The notes below the pieces were generated by a model that was not told where the DNA came from, made no database searches, and was given only the letters and a program-made list of their open reading frames with translations. This document shows, one piece after another, positions 1-5,297 of a stretch of DNA of 7,321 nucleotides. Position numbers and translations under genes: made by a program. Every line of letters begins with the position of its first letter. Position 1 is the stretch's first letter. This stretch comes from Planctomycetota bacterium (GTDB lineage: Bacteria > Planctomycetota > Phycisphaerae > Sedimentisphaerales > SG8-4): NCBI GenBank assembly GCA_030607345.1, contig JAUWKC010000080.1, forward strand, positions 1-7,321. Reading direction: 5' to 3'.

Positions 1-1466
1 CATTCGTACCCGCCGGATACCTCCAGCCAGTATTTGGAAAGCCGACTAAAGTCAAGGATGTTGACGATGCCGTCTTCATTGAGGTCTGACTTTTTCGCAG
101 CCAAGGACCTTGGCGCTTTGCCAACGATGATGACACAATCCTCTCCGACGATGGGTGTTCCATCCGTCAAGGCGCCGGTAAGGGTCAGTACAAGCTCATC
201 GCCGGCGGAAATATCGCCAAGTGAATTGACGATTTCTTCGGCAAGCTGCTGGGTCTTGAACTTCAAAGTCAGGTCGAGGTAACCGTCGGGCCCTTCCGCG
301 TTACACTCACACTCGTTTCCGTCCGTCACCGGTGTTGCGACATCTTCATAGTTACTTCGCACCGGCGACACACCCTCCAGACGGATAGAAGCCGTATCAA
401 TACCGGTTACATCGAAGTCCTCAGTGCCCAGAATTGCCACCGGCAGCACACCCCTGCTTGCCAGGTTTAGTGGGTTCGGACAGCCCCCCGGCTTGATGTC
501 AACCGCTATTTGGACGGGCACATAAGGGATTATCCTGTTAATGTTTACTTCATCTGCTTCCGCTATGTACTCAACCACGTACATAGCACCATCGGGCGCG
601 AAGGCGATACTACGCGTCGCAAGCTCGCCTGTAGCAAATTTGCTTATGGAACCGTCCGTCGCCACTCGCCAGAGTTCAAGGTTGGTTGAGGAAGCGGTCT
701 TACCCACTGTAAAAAGGCTGCCTCCGAATAGACCGTAGGGGTCGAACTCCACCGCCGCTGCTCTTGCTATATCAGGAGCAAAACGAGAGGCATGGCCATT
801 CGTATCCAAAACAAATAAACCACTTTTCTCGGGTGTCCACTTAAAACTTGTCGAAATAAACATCCGCCCGCCATAGGCGCCGCTCGGGTCAAAACAAATA
901 TCGGTCGGACCGCCGCCATCAATCCAGCCTGGGAAGTTGCTCCACAGCGAAATGTGCCCGCTGGTGTTGACCTGGTAAGTGTGGTCCTGGCCTGTCGAGC
1001 CAACATACAGATTTCCGCCGTAATTACCCGTTACGTCCAGACCTATGCAGGCCGCAGCATGTCCTCCAGACGGCATGTTCCCGAAATTTGAGAAGCTTCC
1101 ATCCACGCCGACGCGGAGAACTCCTCCACCCGATGGGTCATAGCGGACAAGGTAAAGGTAGTCGCCGAAATCGCTCCCGCCGCCCCAGACAATTCCGTCA
1201 GGCTTATCGATGCCCGCGATAAACTCGGAGGCATCGCCGGTTGGCGTAACGCGCCATATCACGCGGCTGCCCGCATGCGTGATATACAAGTTGCCGTCAT
1301 CGTCGATGGCCGAGCCTTTTACCGCACTCAGCCCCGGTTCCGAATACGTGGCGATTATCTCCACGACGTAGCCCGGCTCCAGGACCTCTATCGCCCGTGC
1401 CGCTGAGCAGAACACAAGAAGAACGCACAACACTGCCCCAAATAAAATCATTTCCCGCTTTTCCAT
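1..1466 (-). CDS. Secreted six-bladed beta-propeller protein with C-terminal dockerin repeat (3' end outside window)
   Basis: The frame is open from the ATG at 1466 to the left edge (488 codons, no stop), so the C-terminus is missing. Residues 1-25 form a Sec signal peptide: charged MEKRE start, hydrophobic core, Ala-Arg-Ala cleavage site before Ile26. Residues about 40-311 hold six repeats of a blade motif (small/hydrophobic-Asp-x-x-Gly then Leu/Met-Tyr/Phe-hydrophobic), with the Leu/Met at 60, 104, 153, 202, 251 and 295; this fits a six-bladed NHL/SMP-30-like propeller. Residues about 319-449 start with VDIKPGGCPNPLNL and contain Cys329, Cys386, Cys388 and Cys444; I recall this module from secreted planctomycete proteins but know no function. 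Residues 461-481 are a dockerin-like calcium loop (Asp461, Asn463, Asp465, Gly466, Asn469, Asp472) ending in Tyr-Trp-Leu. A second repeat probably lies beyond the edge. No catalytic residues are recognised. The start is fixed by a strong Shine-Dalgarno site. It has its own promoter and is probably independent of the glycan genes upstream. Confidence 0.9.
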   Translation of the reverse strand, partial: MEKREMILFGAVLCVLLVFCSAARAIEVLEPGYVVEIIATYSEPGLSAVKGSAIDDDGNLYITHAGSRVIWRVTPTGDASEFIAGIDKPDGIVWGGGSDFGDYLYLVRYDPSGGGVLRVGVDGSFSNFGNMPSGGHAAACIGLDVTGNYGGNLYVGSTGQDHTYQVNTSGHISLWSNFPGWIDGGGPTDICFDPSGAYGGRMFISTSFKWTPEKSGLFVLDTNGHASRFAPDIARAAAVEFDPYGLFGGSLFTVGKTASSTNLELWRVATDGSISKFATGELATRSIAFAPDGAMYVVEYIAEADEVNINRIIPYVPVQIAVDIKPGGCPNPLNLASRGVLPVAILGTEDFDVTGIDTASIRLEGVSPVRSNYEDVATPVTDGNECECNAEGPDGYLDLTLKFKTQQLAEEIVNSLGDISAGDELVLTLTGALTDGTPIVGEDCVIIVGKAPRSLAAKKSDLNEDGIVNILDFSRLSKYWLEVSGGYE

Positions 1467-1471
1467 AATCT

Positions 1472-1479
1472 TCACCTCC
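1472..1479 (-). promoter_or_regulatory. Strong Shine-Dalgarno site of the dockerin protein gene
   Basis: On the minus strand the sequence reads GGAGGTGA, an eight-base match to the anti-Shine-Dalgarno sequence, five bases before the ATG at 1466. It decides the start of the left-edge gene and is the best ribosome binding site in the window. Confidence 0.85.
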
Positions 1480-1486
1480 GTTCCAG

Positions 1487-1498
1487 GAATCAAGATTC
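1487..1498. repeat. Short palindrome in the leader of the dockerin protein gene
   Basis: GAATC-TT-GATTC is a perfect 5-bp inverted repeat with a two-base centre. It sits between the predicted transcription start and the Shine-Dalgarno site, about 60 bases into the leader. The loop is too small for a good RNA hairpin, so a protein-binding operator half-site pair is the more natural reading. A 12-bp palindrome can also occur by chance. Confidence 0.3.
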
Positions 1499-1564
1499 GG
1501 ATCCCGGGCAGGCACAAACTACCCTGATTAACTCACTGCTACACCGCTCTCCATTGCATTTTCA

Positions 1565-1592
1565 ATTATACGCAGGTTTTATCAGACGTCAA
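1565..1592 (-). promoter_or_regulatory. Sigma-70-type promoter of the dockerin protein gene
   Basis: The minus strand shows a -35 box TTGACG (5 of 6 matches, 1592-1587), a 16-base spacer, and a perfect -10 box TATAAT (1570-1565). Transcription would start near 1558, giving a leader of about 90 bases before the ATG at 1466. T-runs on the plus strand at 1598-1601, 1606-1611 and 1617-1622 are A-tracts on the template-independent strand reading toward the gene, spaced about one helical turn apart where an UP element would lie. Together these predict a strong, largely constitutive promoter. Confidence 0.75.
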
Positions 1593-1630
1593 GCATATTT
1601 TCTGATTTTTTGGCAGTTTTTTCGGAATTA

Positions 1631-1670
1631 CCCGCTCCACCGGGCGTATGCAGCCCCTGCCAACCGGCAG
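1631..1670 (-). terminator. Pair of small hairpins after the GT4 gene, possible weak terminator
   Basis: Beginning 34 bases after the GT4 stop codon, the minus strand has CTGCC-GGTT-GGCAG (1670-1657, perfect 5-bp stem with a four-base loop), then CCCG-GTGGAG-CGGG (1644-1631, 4-bp stem). Neither is followed by a U-run, so this is not a canonical intrinsic terminator. Its position between the end of the glycan operon and the next promoter is what makes transcription ending or mRNA 3'-end protection plausible. Confidence 0.25.
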
Positions 1671-1704
1671 AATCAGCATTTCTCACAGATTTGAGCGGCT
1701 TGGC

Positions 1705-2841
1705 TCAGGAGCTGGTGACGATTTGCCGGTAGCAGTCAAGGTACTGCTGGGCGACGGCTGGCCAACTGAATTTCTCAGCTTGTTTTCTCGCGGCGAGAGC
1801 CATTTTCTCGCAGGTATGCGGGTCCCCTGCCAGCTTTATTATTGCCGCGGCGATTGCTTCAGGGCCCTGGTCTTCAACTACAACGCCGTTATCTGCTATT
1901 AGCTCCTCAACGCCTTCGCATCTCGTTGTGACAATCGGCAGGCCGCATGCCATCGCTTCGAGCATTGCGTTACTCATACCTTCGTGCGCGCTGCTCATAA
2001 TAAAGATGTCGTTTGCCTGATAGACCCGCGCCATTTGCTCGGAGCCGACCCTGCCCAAAAACTTGACTATTTCCGCAACACCGAGTTCGTCGGCCAAGCT
2101 GCGCAGTGGTTCAAGCAGATTACCGTCGCCTGCGATAGTTAAGCGGAGGTCATGGCCGAGCCTTTTTGCGCCGGCGACGGCCTTGATAAGCAAATCTATC
2201 CTTTTTCTGCTGATAAGTCTACAGACTGTGAGAAGCTTAAGCGGTCCTGCCGGTGTGCGTTTTTGCGGCGGTCTGAATTGCTCCGTATCGACCCCGTTGG
2301 GTATCACCTTGATATCCAAATCCGGCATAAACTCCATTGCCAGTTTTCTTAACCCTTCGCTGTTGGCCACTGTCAGTGCTGCACCGTCCCAAATCTTGCG
2401 GAACAGACCGGAGAGCAGCTTATAATCCAGACCCAGACGGACGTTGTAATCCGGCACGTCTGAACCTCGAAGTGAAATTATGTATGGCAGTGCATTTGCA
2501 GTTCGGTAACACAGCCAGCCTGAAGGAAAGGCGAAAAACGCGTGAACCAAATCGTAATGATTTTGGCGCAGCAGTTTTCGGTAATGGCGTCGAGCTTTGA
2601 GCAGCCACTCGAGAACCTCCGACTTTTGCCAGAAGTGCAGATTCTTTTTGTGCAATCCGACCTTGTAAATTGTGATATTGTCGGAGAGTTTTTCCTCTGA
2701 AAAACCAGGCTCTGGCCCCGAGGTCAATACGTCCACTGTCAACCGGTCTTTCTCAGCGTACTGCCTGAGCAGGTTAAGGTGCGCCTTGCCGGCTCCGCCG
2801 CCTATCGGCGGAAACTCATAATTGAGCATTAGAACACTCAT
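1705..2841 (-). CDS. GT4-family glycosyltransferase (GT-B fold)
   Basis: A retaining, nucleotide-sugar-dependent glycosyltransferase expected to act at the cytoplasmic face of the membrane on a lipid-linked or growing glycan. Counting from the ATG at 2841 (378 residues), the N-terminal Rossmann domain starts MSVLMLNYEFPPIGGGAGK, with the glycine-rich acceptor-side loop typical of GT4. The segment VIPNGVDTEQF (about 179-189) opens the nucleotide-sugar-binding domain. HEGMSNAMLEAMACGLPIV (about 286-304) carries the family's E-x7-E pair, Glu287 and Glu295. The length is normal for GT4. A GTG at 2856 would add five residues, but the ATG gives the usual GT4 N-terminus and has GGTGA upstream (2857-2853), whereas the GTG has no clear ribosome site. 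The gene follows the methyltransferase stop by 18 bases (3 if the GTG is used), so the two are surely cotranscribed. It is the last gene of the glycan block. Donor sugar and acceptor cannot be read from the sequence. Confidence 0.93.
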   Translation of the reverse strand: MSVLMLNYEFPPIGGGAGKAHLNLLRQYAEKDRLTVDVLTSGPEPGFSEEKLSDNITIYKVGLHKKNLHFWQKSEVLEWLLKARRHYRKLLRQNHYDLVHAFFAFPSGWLCYRTANALPYIISLRGSDVPDYNVRLGLDYKLLSGLFRKIWDGAALTVANSEGLRKLAMEFMPDLDIKVIPNGVDTEQFRPPQKRTPAGPLKLLTVCRLISRKRIDLLIKAVAGAKRLGHDLRLTIAGDGNLLEPLRSLADELGVAEIVKFLGRVGSEQMARVYQANDIFIMSSAHEGMSNAMLEAMACGLPIVTTRCEGVEELIADNGVVVEDQGPEAIAAAIIKLAGDPHTCEKMALAARKQAEKFSWPAVAQQYLDCYRQIVTSS

Positions 2842-2859
2842 CTGGTTAATCTTCACCGG

Positions 2860-3636
2860 TCAATCAACTTTCTCAAGCTCGATAGTCTGAAACATTCCGA
2901 GCAAGTCGTTAAGTGGAGACAGCACGTATTCCACAGCCTTTACAAACGGATAAGAAAATGAAGGCGCCAACTGCCGCAGCGTCAGGCCGCCGCTGAGCAG
3001 GTATCGAAAGGGCGTATGATTGTGTAATCTGATAATCTTCAAAGACGGAAACTCCATCTCAAATAACTTTCTGTCGCGCCAAAAGATTATCCACGGGATT
3101 GCGCCGTTTGCACGTGAAAGGGGTCCAGAGCCCACCGGGGCCCAGTCCGCCTCAGGTTCGAACATCTCGTGATGAAAATTCTTGTAGATGAACCTTGAGA
3201 AGGCCGTGTTCGCCGGCTCAATCATAACGACGTTCCCACCTTTTTTGAGGCAGCGGCAGGCCTCCCGGAAAAATGCCCTCGGCTCAGCAATGTGATGCAG
3301 TACATCGAACATCAGGAAAGCGTCAACACTTCGCTCCGGAAAGGGCACTTCTGCCGCTGAAAAAACTTTGTCCGCATTGCCTAGGTCGAGCACATCCGAG
3401 GTAATTACGTTGCCGACTACCTCCTTGATAAAACCGCCCCCGCTGCCCAGCTCAACCAGCACTTTGTTTTCGGGTTCGCTTATTGTCTTAATCAACTCTT
3501 TATAGAAGTCGACGTACAATCTTTTCAGAAACGGCTTTGCCTGTATCGTGTTTCGATGCAGTTGCGTGGTTGCAGGGTCATCGAGGTCTTTGACGTCCCT
3601 GACTTCGGGCAGCTTGAGCCATTCGATTATCCTCAT
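2860..3636 (-). CDS. Class I SAM-dependent methyltransferase
   Basis: The 258-residue protein is a soluble Rossmann-fold methyltransferase. Motif I is VLVELGSGGG (59-68), with the acidic Glu62 and the glycine loop; Asp81 follows strand beta-2; FDVLHHIAEP (110-119) is the post-motif typical of the Methyltransf_11 group; and GGNVVMIEPA (133-142) is the beta-5 strand region. An extended C-terminal part (about 145-258), with an FHHEMFEPEADW segment and several aromatic and His residues, probably forms the substrate-binding lid. ATG at 3636 lies six bases after the stop of the fusion gene. Only a weak AAGGTG lies upstream, so translation may depend on coupling. Context suggests methylation of a sugar, a glycan end or a lipid-linked intermediate. 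The substrate is not identifiable, and a small-molecule substrate cannot be excluded. Confidence 0.9.
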   Translation of the reverse strand: MRIIEWLKLPEVRDVKDLDDPATTQLHRNTIQAKPFLKRLYVDFYKELIKTISEPENKVLVELGSGGGFIKEVVGNVITSDVLDLGNADKVFSAAEVPFPERSVDAFLMFDVLHHIAEPRAFFREACRCLKKGGNVVMIEPANTAFSRFIYKNFHHEMFEPEADWAPVGSGPLSRANGAIPWIIFWRDRKLFEMEFPSLKIIRLHNHTPFRYLLSGGLTLRQLAPSFSYPFVKAVEYVLSPLNDLLGMFQTIELEKVD

Positions 3637-3642
3637 GTCTGC

Positions 3643-5091
3643 TCAGCGCACCTTTCCGAGCCACTTGATTTTCTTAAACGCGACCCAGCTCATCTTGATT
3701 AGCAGCCAACCGTGCTTAAAACGGCTGATACTCGTGGTACCGTACGTTCTTGCCTGGTATGTCACAGGGACCTCAGCCACCTTGAGGTTTTGTTTTACGG
3801 CTCCGAAGATAAGGTCAAAGTCTCCAAACGGGTCAAAGTCACCGAAGTACGACCGATTGGCCGCGATTATCTCGTAGTCGGTTTTGCGAATCATCTTCGT
3901 GCCGCAGAGAGTATCCCTGAATCTCTGGCCTAAAAGCCACGTGAATAATGTGCTGAAAAACTTGTTTCCAAGCAAATTCAGGAAACGCATTGCCTGTTTC
4001 TCCATCGGATAGACGAGCCTTGAGCCGTTGATAAACTCTCCCTTGCCGCTGCACATTGCCCTGAAGAACTTCGGCAAATCCTCAGGCGGCGCCGTCAGGT
4101 CCCCGTCCTGGATGACCAGCACCTGCCCGCTTGCGGCGGCAAAAGCTTTTCTCACGGCATCGCCTTTACCTGTTCCGCTGCCCTGGCGAATCAGGCGAAT
4201 CCTGCGTTCCGGGTGCTCTGTTATTTGTCGCTCAATTTCCTCGGCCGTGCCGTCGGTACTGTTACCATCGACAAAGATTATCTCAGTTTCACAGCCCATC
4301 TGCGGTATCCGTCTTATCGCATCTTCAATATTGCCCCGCTCATTTTTGCAGGGGACCACGACCGACACAGAGAGGTTCTGCTCAGACTCAGGCCTGGGTA
4401 TCGGACGAGCTACGACAAGATTAACCATATTGAGATTGCGAAAGCCGGGCAGCATCGAAAGTACGTAATTACAAAAGCCCGTGAAAGGCCAGATGCGCTT
4501 CGGCAGCATCAGATAAGAATCGGACCTGATGACGTCAAAATTGCTGAGGTTCAACAGGTTCCTGATGTCTCCCGGAGGCAGCCAGCTCTGATATGAATAC
4601 GGCCGCCGAATCCTAAAAAGCGAGCCCAGCCGCAAAACGCCTTCCCACAGGTAATTGTAATAGGTTATCACGATGCGCGTACTTTCCTGGGTTACCGGGT
4701 GAATGCGTTCCAGGACCTGCTGAATATCGTGCCACTGCCCAAGCGAATTGCAAATCAGAACATAATCGAATTTCTCGTCTATCTTGAGTTCGTGTGGGTC
4801 CATCGTGTAGAAATTGAGCTGTGGAAACCGCGCCTTTGCCAATTCAATAGCTGCGGCGTCCGAATCTATCCCGACGCCGTAGGATGGCGCAACCGCTGCC
4901 AGAAGGTCTCCACAGTCGCAGCCGACGTGTAATACCCTGCTGTTGGGACGAACAACAAATTTATAGATTTTATCCAACCACCGATAATAGTAACTGTTGC
5001 GCCGCCGCCATTTGGGCACAGACTCTGCATCTCGCCGTTCAGGATTATCTATAGTGGCCGGATGTGAAGCCTGCTGATTTGTCACAGTCAT
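3643..5091 (-). CDS. Bifunctional SAM-dependent methyltransferase / GT2 glycosyltransferase (DPM1-like)
   Basis: One reading frame joins two enzymes. Numbering here is from a GTG at 5100. Residues about 50-230 are a class I methyltransferase: motif I region VLHVGCDCGDLLAAV (56-70), Asp79 in VGIDSD, and FDYVLICNSLGQWHD (111-125). Residues about 243-475 are a GT-A-fold GT2 transferase of the polyprenyl-phosphate mannosyl/glucosyl synthase type: VVVPCKNE (247-254), VDGNSTDGT (277-285), the metal-binding QDGDL (Asp332, Asp334), DTLCGTKM (396-403) and GDFDPFGDFDL (420-430). There is no membrane helix, only an amphipathic basic C-terminus. I recognise this domain order as a recurring bacterial family. 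Motif I is unusual: His58 replaces the usual acidic residue and Asp62 the middle glycine. I prefer the ATG at 5091 (482 residues), which has GGAG ten bases upstream; the GTG at 5100 has that GGAG only one base away. The likely role is making a lipid-phosphate sugar for the GT-C enzyme encoded upstream; the donor is unknown. Confidence 0.92.
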   Translation of the reverse strand: MTVTNQQASHPATIDNPERRDAESVPKWRRRNSYYYRWLDKIYKFVVRPNSRVLHVGCDCGDLLAAVAPSYGVGIDSDAAAIELAKARFPQLNFYTMDPHELKIDEKFDYVLICNSLGQWHDIQQVLERIHPVTQESTRIVITYYNYLWEGVLRLGSLFRIRRPYSYQSWLPPGDIRNLLNLSNFDVIRSDSYLMLPKRIWPFTGFCNYVLSMLPGFRNLNMVNLVVARPIPRPESEQNLSVSVVVPCKNERGNIEDAIRRIPQMGCETEIIFVDGNSTDGTAEEIERQITEHPERRIRLIRQGSGTGKGDAVRKAFAAASGQVLVIQDGDLTAPPEDLPKFFRAMCSGKGEFINGSRLVYPMEKQAMRFLNLLGNKFFSTLFTWLLGQRFRDTLCGTKMIRKTDYEIIAANRSYFGDFDPFGDFDLIFGAVKQNLKVAEVPVTYQARTYGTTSISRFKHGWLLIKMSWVAFKKIKWLGKVR

Positions 5092-5195
5092 ACAGTACAC
5101 ACTCCGAAGGATGTCGTGCCGACCATTGAATTTTTACCGGCTTTTCGTGCATTTCATTCCGGATAGCTGCGTATAGTATCGGCAACTGAGCATAG

Positions 5196-5224
5196 ATTCT
5201 AAACATTGATGGTTTTCGGTTCAA
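5196..5224 (-). promoter_or_regulatory. Candidate internal sigma-70 promoter before the methyltransferase-GT2 gene
   Basis: On the minus strand TTGAAC (5224-5219, 4 of 6) is followed by a 17-base spacer and TAGAAT (5201-5196, 5 of 6). It lies in the only sizeable gap within the glycan block (5092-5297), where no gene or good terminator is visible. Transcription would begin near 5189, giving a leader of roughly 100 bases. It could give the downstream three-gene set its own expression in addition to read-through. Confidence 0.4.
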
Positions 5225-5297
5225 ACTCTATTTTGCGCCTATGGTCATTGTCGCAGCTCCAAATGTAACCGGCCTTTGCACGATGGGCCTGTCTCGC

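Noticed and set aside
1498..1509. Adjacent GGATCC and CCCGGG restriction sites resembling a cloning polylinker
   Set aside because: Only two overlapping common sites occur, in a natural-looking leader with a fitting promoter and ribosome site on either side; no other vector sequence is present.
767..1515. Three minus-strand frames of 63 to 79 codons (767-1006, 1043-1234, 1297-1515)
   Set aside because: They lie in other frames inside the secreted propeller gene, whose own frame is open throughout and encodes a signal peptide, repeats and a dockerin loop.
1518..1557. Tiny upstream frames in the leader of the dockerin gene (six and eight codons)
   Set aside because: They have no ribosome site and no attenuator-like run of one amino acid or paired hairpins.
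4028..4468. A 146-codon plus-strand frame opposite the GT2 domain, and similar plus-strand frames at 2063-2425, 3548-3877 and 6757-7149
   Set aside because: They are antisense to well-supported glycosyltransferase and methyltransferase genes, have low-complexity composition, and show no recognisable domain or ribosome site.
5271..5289. GGCC inverted repeat after the GT-C stop codon as a terminator
   Set aside because: The stem is only four base pairs with an 11-base loop and no U-run follows, so it is too weak to call.
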